In this document: one piece after another, positions 54,557 through 64,000 of the stretch
How positions within the stretch are numbered: the first letter of the stretch is position 1
Layout of the letters: each line of letters starts with the position of its first letter
Assembly (NCBI RefSeq): GCF_003086295.3
Contig: NC_092044.1
Span: forward strand, 70,065,213 to 70,129,212
DNA from: Arachis hypogaea
Taxonomy: Eukaryota > Streptophyta > Magnoliopsida > Fabales > Fabaceae
Length of the DNA stretch: 64,000 nucleotides
Direction: 5' to 3'
The notes under the pieces: model-generated
The model's database searches: none
Told to the model about the DNA's origin: nothing
Seen by the model: the letters and a program-made list of their open reading frames with translations, nothing else
Made by a program: the position numbers and the translations under genes

Positions 54557-55211
54557 CTAGATTGATGGCGGAATTCATAAGAATACGGAAAGTCTAAATC
54601 TTGTATGTGGTATTCTGAGTAGGATTCAGGGATTGAATGACTGTGACGAGCTTCAAACTTGCGATTGTTGGGCGTGATGACAAACGCAAAAGAATCAAGG
54701 GATTCTATCCGACATGATCAAGAACCGACAGATGATTAGCCGTGCCGTGACAGAGCATTTGGACCTTTTTCACTGAGAGGATGGGATGTAGCCATTGACA
54801 ATGGTGATGCCCTACATACAGCTTGCCATGGAAAGGAGTAAGAAGGATTGGATGTAGGTAGTAGGAAAGCAGAGATTCAGAAGGAGCACAGCATCTTCAT
54901 ACACCTATCTGAAATTCCCATCGATGATCTACATAAGTATTTCTATCTTTACTTTCAGTTTATTTATTATTATTATTCGAAAACTCTATCACCATTTATT
55001 ATCCGCCTGACTGAGATTTACGGGATGACCACAGCTTGCTTCATACCAACAATCTCTGTGGGATCGACCCTTACTCACATAAGGTTTATTACTTGGACAA
55101 TCCAGTGCACTTGCTGGTTAGTTGTACGGAGTTGTGACTAAGTGTGATTCACGTTTGAGAGCGCTACCAAGTTATTGGCGCCATTGTTGATGATCACAAT
55201 TTCGTGCACCA
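54557..55211 (+). mobile_element. 5' LTR of A3, second part
   Basis: Resumes CTAGATTGATGGCGG and ends TTTCGTGCACCA. U5 module at about 55055-55125. Without B3 the LTR is about 1.66 kb. Confidence 0.93.
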
Positions 55212-55217
55212 AGTTTT

Positions 55218-55235
55218 TGGTGCCATTGCTGGGGA
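55218..55235 (+). other. Primer-binding site, tRNA-Asp type (A3)
   Basis: TGGTGCCATTGCTGGGGA, three mismatches to the tRNA-Asp complement, all transitions. Confidence 0.82.
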
Positions 55236-57026
55236 TTGTTCGAGTTTGGACAACTGACGGTTCATCTTGTTGCTCAGATTAGGTAATTTTCTTTTCAATA
55301 ATTTATCCCTATTTTCAAAAAAATTTTGAAAATAAATTATTCTATGGCTTCAGAATTTTTTAGAATGGATTCTAGAGTTTCATGAAGCATGTTGAATCCT
55401 GGCTGGCTGTAAAGCCATATCCAAATTCTTTTGGACTGAGGCTTCAACTAATCACCACAATGCATGTAATTCCATCCTAAAGCTGGCTGGCTATTAAGCC
55501 ATGTCCAACCCTTGGATTGGAGCTTTAGGCTAAACATTGAAAGATTCCTGGAATTCTTCTTAAAAATTTTGAATTTCTTATTTTCTTTTTCCTATATGTT
55601 TTTTCGAAAAAAATAAAATAAAATACAAAAAAAATTATAAAATCATAAAAATAAAAAATATTTTGTGTTTCTTGGTTGAGTCTTAAGTCAACTTTTAAGT
55701 TTGGTATCAATTGCATATTCATATTGTTCTTGCATTTTTCGAAAATTCATGCATTCATAGTGTTCTTTATGATCTTCAAGTTGTTCTTGGTAAGTCTTCT
55801 TGTTTAATCTTGATGTTTTCTTGTTTTGTGTTGTATGATGTTTTTCATGTGCATTTTTGCATTCATATTGTCTAAGCATTAAAGATTTCTAAGTTTGGTG
55901 TCTTGCATATTTTCTTTGTATAAAAAATTTTTCAAAAATATGTTCTTGATGTTCATCATGATCTTCAAAGTGTTCTTGGTGTTCATCTTTACATTCATAG
56001 TGTTCTTGCATGCATCATGTTTTTTGATTCATAATTTTCATGTTGTGAGTCATTTTTTATGTTTTTCTCACTCATAATTAAAAATTCAAAAATCAAAAAA
56101 TATCTTTTCCATTTTTCTCTCAAAATTTCGAAAATTTGGGTTGACTTAGTCAAAAATTTTTAAAATTAGTTATTTCTTGTAAGTCAAGTCAAATTTTCAA
56201 ATTTTAAAAATCTTATCTTTTCAAAACTTTTTCAAAAATAAAATCTTTTTCATTTTTTATTAATTTTCGAAATTTATTTTTTTAATATATTTTTCAAAAA
56301 TTTTTTTCTTAATTTTATCTTTATTTTCGAAAATTATATTAACAAGTAATATGATTGATTAAAAAATTTGAAGTTTGTTACTTTCTTGTTAAGAAAGGTT
56401 CAATCTTTGAATTCCAGAATCATATCTTTTAGTTTCTTGTTAGTCAAGCAATCAATTTTAATTTTAAAAATTAAATCTTTTTAATCATATCTTTTTATCA
56501 TATCTTTTATATCATATCTTTTTTAAAATTTTATCTTTTTCAAATATTTGATTTCAAAATATCTTCTTATCTTCTTATCTTTTCAAATTTGATTTTCAAA
56601 TTTGTTTCAATTAACTAACTAACCTTTTTGTTTGTTTCTTATCTTTTTCAAAACCAACTAACTACTTTTCATTCTCTAATTTTCGAAAATCACTTCCATC
56701 TTTTTCAAAATTTTCTTAATTAATTAATTGTTTTAAATTTTAATTTTAATTTTATTTCTTATCTTAATTCTCGAAAATCATTAACTCCTTTTCAAAAATT
56801 ATTTTCGAAAATTTTTCCCTCTCTCATCTTATTCTATTTATTTATTCATTTACTAACACCTCCTTCACCTCTCCTCATCTCAAATCACTGCCTCTATCCT
56901 CTCCCTTGTGTTTGGATTATTCATTCTTCTTCACTCTTATTCCCTTTCTTCTTCTACTAACAATAAGGAACCTCTTTACTATGACATAGAGGATTTCTCT
57001 TCTTTTTCTATTCTCTTCTTTTTCAT
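55236..57026 (+). other. Non-coding T-rich leader of A3
   Basis: Homologous to the A1 leader. Stem-loop 1 near 55391-55449 (one mismatch), stem-loop 2 at 55476-55529 (perfect). AAGTTTGGT motifs at about 55698 and 55890. No gene. Confidence 0.75.
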
Positions 57027-58862
57027 ATGAGCAGGAACAAGGAAAAAGGCATTCTTGTTGAAGCTGATCCAGAACCTAAAAGGACTCTGAACACGGAACT
57101 AAGAGAAGCTAAATTACAACAATCCAGAGACAACCTTGCTGAAATTTTTGAACAAGAAAAGGAGATGGCAGCCGAACCCAACAACAATAATGAAAGAAGG
57201 ATGCTTGGAGATTATACCACACCTACGTCCAAGTTTGATGGATGAAGCATCTCAATTCCTGCCATAGGAGCAAACAATTTTGAGCTGAAACCTCAATTCG
57301 TTGCTCTAATGCAACAGAACTGCAAGTTTCATGGACTTCCATCAGAAGATCCCTACCAGTTCTTAACTGAGTTCTTGCAGATTTGTGAGACTGTTAAGAC
57401 TAATGGAGTAGATCCTGAAGTCTACAGGGTCATGCTTTTTCCTTTCGCTGTAAGAGATAGAGCTAGAGCATGGTTGGACTCTCAACCTAAAGATAGCCTG
57501 GACTCCTGGGATAAGCTGGTCATGGCCTTCTTGGCTATGTTCTTTCCTCCTCAAAAGTTGAGCAAGCTTAGAGTGGATGTTCATACCTTTAAACAAAAAG
57601 ATGGTGAATCCCTCTATGAAGCTTGGGAAAGATACAAGCAGATGACCAAAAAATGTCCTTCTGACATGTTTTCAGAATAGACCATGATAGATATATTCTA
57701 TTATGGTCTATCTGAGTTCTCTAAGATGTCACTGGACCATTCTTCTGGTGGATCCATTCACCTAAAGAAAACGCCTGCAGAGGCTCAAGAACTTATTGAC
57801 ATGGTTGCAAATAACCAGTTCATGTATACTTCTGAGAGAAATTTCGTGAATAATGGGACGCCTCAAAGGAAGGGAGTTCTTGAAATTGATGCTCTGAATG
57901 CCATGTTGGCTCAGAATAAAATGTTGACTCAGCAAGTCAACATGATTTCTCAAATTCTGAATGGATGGCAAAATGCATCCAACAGGACTAAAGAGGCATC
58001 TTCTGAAGAAGAAGCTTATGATCCTGAGAACCCTGCAATAGCAGAGGTAAATTATATGGGCGAACCTTATGGAAACACCTATAACTCATCATGAAGAAAT
58101 CATCCAAATTTATCATGGAAGGATCAACAAAAGCCTCAACAAGGCTTTAAAAATGGTGGAAGAAATAGGCTCAGCAATATCAAGCCTTATCCATCATCTT
58201 CTCAGCAACAGATAGAGAATTCTGAGCAGAGTACCTCTAACTTAGCAAATTTAGTCTCTGATCTGTCTAAGGCCACTTTAAGTTTCATGAGTGAGACAAT
58301 GTCCTCCATCAGAAATTTGGAGGCACAAGTGGGCCAGCTGAGTAAGAAAGTCACTGAAACTCCTCCTAGTATTCTCCCAAGCAATGCAGAAGAGGATCCA
58401 AAAAGAGAGTGCAAGGCCATTGACATAATCAATATGGCCGAATGCACAAGGGAGGGGAAGGACGTGAATCCCAGTCAGGAAGACCCTCTGGGACATCCTC
58501 TGAATAAAAAGGAGTTCCAAACTGAGGAACGTAAGGAATCTGAGGCTCACCTATAGACCATAGAGATTCCGTTGAACCTCCTTTTACCATTCATGAGCTC
58601 TGAGAACTATTCTTCCTCTGAAGAGGATGAAGATGTAACTAAAGAGCAAGTTGTTCAATATCTAGAAGCCATCATGAAGCTAAATGCCAAGTTATTTGGT
58701 AATGAGAGGAAGCATGAACAACTTCTCTCAATGTAGAGTCAAACAGAGTCCCCACAGTCAAACTCTAAGTTTGGTGTTGGGAGGCCACAACCAAACTCTA
58801 AGTTTGGTGTTAAAACCCCATATCCAAACTCTAAGTTTGGTGTTGGGAGTCTACAACATTGA
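57027..58862 (+). pseudogene. gag of A3, nonsense codons and protease deletion
   Basis: One frame from MSRNKEKGILVE (57027) to TGA at 58860-58862 with stops at 57243, 57678, 58092, 58554 and about 58735. The Gag core is well kept at 57309-57680 (QNCKFHGLPSEDPYQFLTEF, RARAWLDSQPKDS, ESLYEAWERYKQM). At about 58709 the sequence jumps from GGTAATGAG to AGGAAGCATGAAC: relative to A2, about 486 bp are missing (25320 to 25805), including the whole DLGS protease-like segment, with GAG shared at both edges. The C-terminal hairpin repeats remain (58757-58842). Confidence 0.88.
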
Positions 58863-58895
58863 CCTGATCACCTGTGTGGCTCCATGAGAGCCTAC

Positions 58896-58943
58896 TGTCA
58901 AGCTATTGACATTAAAGAAGCGATTATTGGGAGGCAACCCAAT
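58896..58943 (+). other. Conserved double hairpin after gag (A3)
   Basis: TGTCA-agctat-TGACA, then ATTGGG-aggcaa-CCCAAT, as in A1 and A2. Confidence 0.75.
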
Positions 58944-59090
58944 TTTTATTTATCTATTTTTTTATTGTTCTTTTATGTTTTATTAGGTTCATGATCATGT
59001 GGAGTCACAAAATAAATACTAAAATTAAAAATAGAATCAAAAACAGCAGAATAGAAAGCACACCCTAGAGGAAGGACTTACTGGCGTTTA

Positions 59091-59161
59091 AATGCCAGTA
59101 AGGACTATATGGCTGGCGTTCAATGCCAGAACAGAGCATGGATCTGGCATTGAACGCCAGA
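59091..59161 (+). repeat. Palindrome array of A3, left part
   Basis: CTGGCGTTTAAATGCCAG and two further units up to GAACGCCAGA. Interrupted by LTR K immediately after a GCCAGA. Continues at 61028-61192. Confidence 0.85.
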
Positions 59162-61027
59162 TGATGTGCGGAAAACGATCCGACACAAAACTCACCGGCA
59201 AGTGCACTGGGTCGCATCAAGTAATAAAACTCACAAGAGTGAGGTCGATCCCACAGAGATTGAAGGATTGAGCAATTTTAGCTTAATGGTTGATTTAGTC
59301 AAGCAAACAAGAGTTTAGTTGTGTGATTTGTGATTGACAGAAGTTAAATTGCATGAAATGTAAAAGGGAAAGGGTAAATTGTAGTAAATTAAAGAGAACA
59401 GAAAATAAAAGTGTTGAATCTTAAAGAATACGAAATTAAATGGCAGAAACTTAAAATGTAAGAAATGTAAATTGCAGAATCTTAGAGTGCAAGAAATGTA
59501 AATGGCTTGAATTGTAAATGGGTCAGGGATGTGGGATTGCAGAAATTAAACAAAGAAAAGTAAAATTAAACAAACGGATGAGGAGAAGATGAATTCAATT
59601 AAACTAGATCTTAAACGGAAATGAAAATAAGCTTGGTGTAGTAATTAAACAAGGAAATTAAAATGGAAACTAGTAGATCTCAGGACCCAAGAGACTAGAT
59701 AACTAAGTCTAGATCTCAATGCCTTCCTAGATCCAAATTCAGAAATCACTTGCAAGAAAATTAAAGATCAAACAGTAGAAGAAACAAAACCAAATTCAAT
59801 TTCCAAAAGTTGTGGTAAAGTGAGACAGAGAGATCTCAAGGTGAGATTAAGACAGAATTTCCTCAATTCTTCAACCCAAGATTCAAGATAATTGTAAATG
59901 AAATTGAAAACAAGAAAACTAAGAGGAAGAGAATTCAATTCTCCTTCCCCAAGACTCAGAAATTGTAAAAGCAACAAACAAAATGTAAAGTGAGCTCTCT
60001 ACTGTGAGTACTCTCCAAATTCTAAAAGAAAACTCCAAAAGGAAAAGCTCTCCCAAAACTTAAATTCTAAGCTATTTATACACTCTCTTCAAATGATCTT
60101 CAAGCCTTGAATTGGGCCCTTGCTCTTGATGGAATTGGGTTGACAAAAGCCTCTGTTGATTGCTCCTGGTGTTGGAAAGAAACCCATTTATGAACCGGGC
60201 CATGAACCATTTAAGCTTGAGTCAAAGCTTGAGGCAAGCTTTGGCTCAAGCCTTTTTTAGCAGATTGTCTTTTTTATGCTGCCATCCACGTTTGGCTCAA
60301 TGTTTGAGGTCAAACGTGAGCTCAAACGTGGCTCCTTCATTGCATCTCTTTTGGCCAACGTTTGGCCCAACGTTTGAGGCAAACGTTGGCGCAAACGTTG
60401 GCTTGTTCAAGGCTTCAAATAGAGTACCCTTTCTTGCTAGAGTGGCGCCAACGTTTGACTCAAAGATTGAGGCAAACATTGGCGCAAGCTTTTTTGCTCC
60501 CTGGGTGTTCTTTTTGTGGCGCCAACGTTTGACTCAAAGTTTGAGGCAAACGTTGGCGCAAGCTTTTTGCTTCCTGGGTCTTTCTTCTTTTGCTCTGATA
60601 GTGCCAATATTTGACAAGTTTGAGGCAAACGTTGGCGCAAACTTTTGATGCCTCCAGGGTGAAGTCAAGCTCTTCCTCACGTTTGAGCTAAAGTTTGAGG
60701 CAAACTTTGGCTCAAGCTTTTTTTCCTCTCTTGCTCTTTGCCATTCCTTCTTTCTTCAACCTTCTTCAAAGCTCTTTTCACCTATCATCAATCAATCAAA
60801 AACATCAAAGCTATGCTATAATCATGAGAGTTTTTCTTCTTCTTGAAATTTAAGCAATTATGGCATAAAAACTCATGAAAATGCATCAATTCATCCATGG
60901 TTGATTGAATCAAAGGAAACATGAAATTCTACCCAAATGGCTTGCTTATGGCTCAAGAAAGTGCATAAAATCTATTGAAAACAAAGGAAAAAGACTAGTG
61001 AAACTAGGCTAAGATGACTTGTCATCA
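59162..61027 (-). mobile_element. Solo LTR, family K, reversed
   Basis: 1866 bp, TGATGTGCGGAAAACG...CTTGTCATCA, flanked by CCAGA at 59157-59161 and 61028-61032. U5 module on the complement at about 59200-59265. Reversed TATA-like box at 60073-60081 (TATAAATAG on its sense strand). Long palindromes at 60295-60720. No internal region. Open frames at 60160-60648 and 60297-60640 are palindrome artefacts. Confidence 0.93.
60295..60720 (-). repeat. Long palindromes, GCGCCAACGTTTG arms
   Basis: Repeated units with 13-bp inverted arms. The clearest pairs GCGCCAACGTTTG (60519-60531) with CAAACGTTGGCGC (60547-60559). Similar units lie at about 60360-60400, 60446-60486 and 60600-60645. Confidence 0.9.
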
Positions 61028-61192
61028 CCAGAAACATGCAGCAATCTGGCATTTAAATGCCAGGATTGCACACTGAGGAAAGCTGGCGTTCAATGCCAGA
61101 AACATGCTGCAGATGGGCGTTGAACGCCCAGAATAAGCTTAGAGCTGGCGTTTAACGCCAGAAACAAGCATCAATCTGGCGTTAAATGCCAG
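61028..61192 (+). repeat. Palindrome array of A3, right part
   Basis: CTGGCATTTAAATGCCAG, CTGGCGTTCAATGCCAG, GGGCGTTGAACGCCC and CTGGCGTTTAACGCCAG units, ending CTGGCGTTAAATGCCAG. Confidence 0.85.
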
Positions 61193-61530
61193 GATTGCAT
61201 GCAGAGGGCATTTTACATGCCTCATTGGTATAGGGATGTAAATCCTTGACACCTTAGGATCTGTGAACCCCACAGGATCCCTACCTACCTCAACTCACCT
61301 TCTCTCTTCTTCACCAATCACCTCAATCTCTCTTCCCCATCACCTCTTCACCACTCACATCCATCCATCTCTTCCCCACCCAATCCCACCCATATGGCCG
61401 AAACATACACATCTCTCCCTCTCCTCCATATCTTCTTCTCCCTTTATTCTTTCTTCTTTGCTTGAGGGCGAGCAACATTCTAAGTTTGGTGTGGTAAAAG
61501 CATAGCTTTTTTGTTTTTCCATAACCATTG
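61193..61530 (+). other. Former ORF2 promoter region of A3
   Basis: One copy of the GGATCTGTGAACCCCACAGG repeat (about 61257) where A1 and A2 have two. A CT-rich leader and TTCTAAGTTTGGTGTGG remain, but the TATATAAA box is missing. Confidence 0.55.
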
Positions 61531-61818
61531 TTGACACCTAAGGCCAGAGAAACCTCAAAAAAAAAAGAGAGAAAAGGGAAGACAAATGAAATTTTTTCCA
61601 CCTCTGAGTCATGGGAGATGGAGAGATTCATCTCAAGAATCCATAGCTCAATAGTAAAGCATTTGACTGCAAATCAAGAGATCCCTGAGATACCTCAGGG
61701 GATACATGTTCCTCTACATAATTATTGGGAGCAACTAAGGATAGGAGCACCAAAATCACTAGGGATCAAGCAACAAAGGCAAGGAAGAGAGATAAAGGAG
61801 CTCAAAAAGCACCATTGA
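61531..61818 (+). pseudogene. ORF2 relic of A3 (start lost, two large deletions)
   Basis: The ATG of A1/A2 is TTG here. About 35 codons from the N-terminus remain (TPKARETSKK, STSESWEMERFIS); then about 800 bp of the domain are replaced by a tRNA-Cys-derived stretch. NQEIPEIPQGIHVPLHNYWEQL follows, a second deletion removes most of the coiled coil, and the end reads QQRQGREIKELKKHH. It stays in one frame for 96 codons, but the central domain is gone. Confidence 0.85.
61640..61687 (+). pseudogene. tRNA-Cys(GCA) fragment embedded in the ORF2 relic
   Basis: Matches the 5' two thirds of plant tRNA-Cys from about nucleotide 4: CCATAGCTCA (D-arm, A box), GTAAAGCATTTGA and CTGCAAATCAAGAG (anticodon arm with GCA). 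All differences from the tRNA as I recall it are G-to-A. The T-arm and acceptor 3' half are missing, so it is not a functional tRNA gene. Confidence 0.8.
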
Positions 61819-62949
61819 TCCTTCAAAAAGGCGCCACCATCACTAAGGTGGACTCATTCCATAACTTCCTTGTTCTTATCTCTGTTTTTCGATTTTATGC
61901 TATATGTTTGTCTATGTTTGTGTCTTTATTACATGATCATTAGTATTTAGTAATTATGTCTTAAGGCTATGAATAATTCCATGAATCCTTCACCTTTCTT
62001 AAATGAAACATGTTTTTAATACAAAAGAACAAGAAGTACATGAGTTTCGAATTTATCCTTGAATTTAGTTTAATTATATTGATGTGGTGATAATACTTTT
62101 TGTTTTATGAATGAATGCTTGAACAGTGCATATTTTTGATCTTGTTGTTTATGAATGTTAAAATTGTTGGCTCTTGAAAGAATGATGAACAAAGAGAAGT
62201 GCTATTGATAATCTGAAAAATCATGAAATTGATTCTTGAAGCAAGAAAAAGCAGTGAAAAAGCAAAATCTTGAGAAAAAAAATTGGCAAAAAAAATAGAA
62301 AGAAAAAGAAAAAGCAAGTAGAAAAAGCCAATAGCCCTTAAAACCAAAAAGCAAGGGTAAAAAGGATCCAAGGCTTTGAGCATCAATGGATAGGAGGGCC
62401 CAAGGAAATAAATCCAGGCCTAAGCGACTAAATCAAAGCTATCCCTAACCATGTGCTTGTGGCATGCAAGTCCAAGTGAAAAGCTTGAGACTGAGTGGTT
62501 AAAGTCATGATCCAAAGCAAAAAGAGTGTGCTTAAGAACCCTAGACACCTCTAAATAGGGACTTTAGCAAAGCTGAGTCACAATCTGAAAAGGTTCACCC
62601 AGCTATGTGTCTGTGGCATTTATATATCTGGTGGTAATACTGGAAAACAAAGTGCTTAGGGCCACGGCTAAGACTCATAAAAGTAGCTGTGTTCAAGAAT
62701 CAACATACTTAACTAAGAGAATCAATAACACTATCTGAAATTCTAAGTTCCTATAGATGCCAATCATTCTAAACTTCAAAGGAAAAAGTGAGATGCCAAA
62801 ACTGCTCAGAGGCAAAAAGCTACAAGTCCCGCTCATCTAATTAGGACTAATATTCATTGATATTCTGGAATTTATAGTATATTCTCTTCTTTTTATCCTA
62901 TTTGATTTTCAGTTGCTTGGGGACAAGAAACAATTTAAGTTTGGTGTTG
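61819..62949 (+). other. 3' untranslated block and plus-strand primer region of A3
   Basis: No gene. Purine tract at about 62238-62330 (GAAAAAGAAAAAG), 620 bp before the LTR, then the conserved block, ending AATTTAAGTTTGGTGTTG. Confidence 0.7.
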
Positions 62950-63421
62950 TGATGAGCGGATAATTTATACGCTTTTTGGCATTGTTTTTAGGTAGTTTTT
63001 AGAAGAATCCAACTACTTTTAGGGATGTTTTCATTAGTTTTTATGCTAAATTCACATTTCTGGACTTTACTATGAGTTTGTGTGTTTTTCTGTGATTTCA
63101 GATAATTTCTGGCTGAAATTGAGGGACCTGAGCAAAACTCTGATAAAAGGCTGACAAAGGACTGCTGATGCTGTTGGATTCTGACCTCCCTGCACTCGAA
63201 ATAACTTTTCTGGAGCTACATAACTTCAATTGGCTCGCTCTCAACGGCGTTGGAAAGTAGACATCCAGAGCATTCCTGAAATATATAATAGTCCATACTT
63301 TATTCGTGATTAGATGATGTAAACTGGTGCTCAACGCCAGTTCCATGCTGCATTCTGGAGTCAAACGCCAGAAACACGTCACGAACCAGAGTTGAACGCC
63401 AAAAACACATTACAACTTGGC
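62950..63421 (+). mobile_element. 3' LTR of A3, truncated
   Basis: Matches the first 470 bp or so of the A3 5' LTR and stops inside its palindrome array (63323-63421) at ACTTGGCG, where gag sequence begins. About 1.2 kb of LTR, including TATA and U5, is missing. Confidence 0.9.
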
Positions 63422-64000
63422 GAATGGATGGCAAAATGCATCCAACAGCACTAAAGAGGCATCCTTTGAAGAAGAAGCTTATGATCCTGAAAACCCTGCA
63501 ATGACAGAAGTAAATTACATGGGGGAAGCCTTTGGCAACACCTATAACCCCTCATGGAGAATCCATCCAAATTTTTCATGGAAGGATCAACAAAAGCCTC
63601 AACAAGACTTTAATAATGGTGGAAGAAACATGTTTAGCAATAGCAAGCCTTTTCCATCATCTTCTCAGCAACAGACAGAGAATTCTGAGCAGAGCACCTC
63701 TAATTTAGCAAACATAGTCTCTGATCTGTCTAAGACCAATTTAAGTTTCATGAGTGAAATAAGGTCCTCCATTAGAAGTTTGGAGGCACAAGTGTGCCAG
63801 CTGAGTAAGAAAGTCACTGAAACTCCTCCTAGTACTCTCCCAAGCAATACTGAAGAGAATCCAAAAAGAGAGTGCAAGGCCATTGGCATAATCAACATGG
63901 CCGAACCTAGAGAGGAAGGAGAGGACGTAAATCCCAATGAGGAAGACCTCATGGGACGTCTCTCAAGCAAGAAAGAGTTCCCTATTGATGACCTAAAGGA
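63422..64000 (+). pseudogene. gag fragment of another A-family copy (A4), open to window end
   Basis: Starts mid-gag at NGWQNASN (63423; equivalent to about 57959 in A3) and stays open for 192 codons to the window edge: YMGEAFGNTYNPSW, SEQSTSNLANIVSDLSKTNLSFM, RSLEAQVCQLSKKVTETPPSTLPSN, ECKAIGIINMAEPREE. No stop is seen over the stretch in which A1 has one and A2 several. The N-terminal half is missing at the junction. Whether the remainder is intact cannot be seen. Confidence 0.85.

Larger units (their letters stand above)
51979..63421 (+). mobile_element. Element A3, non-autonomous LTR retrotransposon with two nested insertions and a broken 3' LTR
   Basis: 5' LTR 51979-55211 (interrupted by B3), PBS, leader, gag pseudogene, double hairpin, palindrome array (interrupted by K), ORF2 relic, 3' block and 3' LTR 62950-63421, cut short where gag of another A copy begins. 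The left flank is GCAAG (51974-51978); its partner is not visible. The two LTRs share AGATAATTTCTGG and AACTTTTCTGGAGC, which A1 and A2 lack, and differ at about 5% of sites by eye. Confidence 0.9.

Noticed and set aside
60160..60648. 162-aa ORF inside LTR K
   Set aside because: Composed of translated palindrome repeats (ANVGANV-like) within an LTR with a perfect TSD.

Overview
This window is plant repeat DNA. I see no host gene, rRNA or complete tRNA. It is a stack of nested LTR retrotransposons: AT-rich, with LTRs of about 1.4-2.6 kb, TG...CA (usually TGAT...ATCA) termini and 5-bp target-site duplications (TSDs). Most Ty3 elements have primer-binding sites (PBSs) complementary to the 3' end of tRNA-Asp and an Athila/Tat-type gag. 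The GGCGTT-CAACGCC palindromes and the overall style suggest a legume, most likely Arachis (peanut). That is inference from memory, not a database match. Family letters A-K are mine.

Layout. 1-9520: element A1 (5' LTR cut by the window edge), inserted in the 3' tail of a B element (9521-10312) whose 3' LTR is 10313-11770. B sits in the 3' tail of a D element (11771-12206 and 13737-14245), which is split by a reversed solo LTR of family C (12207-13736, TSD ATGAT). The D LTR starts at 14246. 16060-36852: element E1, carrying the complete element A2 (20144-30819, TSD GAGAC) in its gag and a reversed solo LTR F (31283-33607, TSD CCAAG) near the end of its ORF. 36858-38360: end of a Del/Tekay-like LTR with tandem repeats, then an antisense gag scrap. 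38525-45194: element G1 with a solo LTR B2 (41757-43223, TSD GTGTG). 45195-47762: Ty1/copia LTR-like region and gag remnant, interrupted by a Del/Tekay-like LTR (47763 onward). That LTR is split by a reversed solo LTR H (47776-50379, TSD CCTAT) and then by the reversed LTR J (50848-51978). 51979-63421: element A3, inserted in J, with a reversed solo LTR B3 in its 5' LTR (52980-54551, TSD ATAAG) and a reversed solo LTR K in its interior (59162-61027, TSD CCAGA). From 63422 the sequence is gag of a further A copy, fused to the broken A3 3' LTR.

How the parts relate. A, E and G share one non-autonomous plan: LTR, tRNA-Asp-type PBS, T-rich leader, gag (with a retropepsin-like DLGS segment only in A1 and A2), a conserved double hairpin, a palindrome array, a 3' untranslated block with a purine tract, an atypical plus-strand-primer region, and LTR. 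No reverse transcriptase, RNase H or integrase is visible anywhere, so these elements would have needed enzymes supplied in trans. Family A has a second ORF (open in A1, one nonsense codon in A2, gutted in A3) behind what looks like its own TATA promoter.

Main observations: (i) nearly every LTR family has its own short GC-rich palindrome array just upstream of its TATA-like box, and the same arrangement precedes ORF2 of family A; (ii) A3 ORF2 contains part of a tRNA-Cys, joined at microhomologies as expected from template switching; (iii) a double hairpin after gag with one covarying pair is conserved in five elements; (iv) a purine tract lies about 590-665 bp before the 3' LTR in five families.
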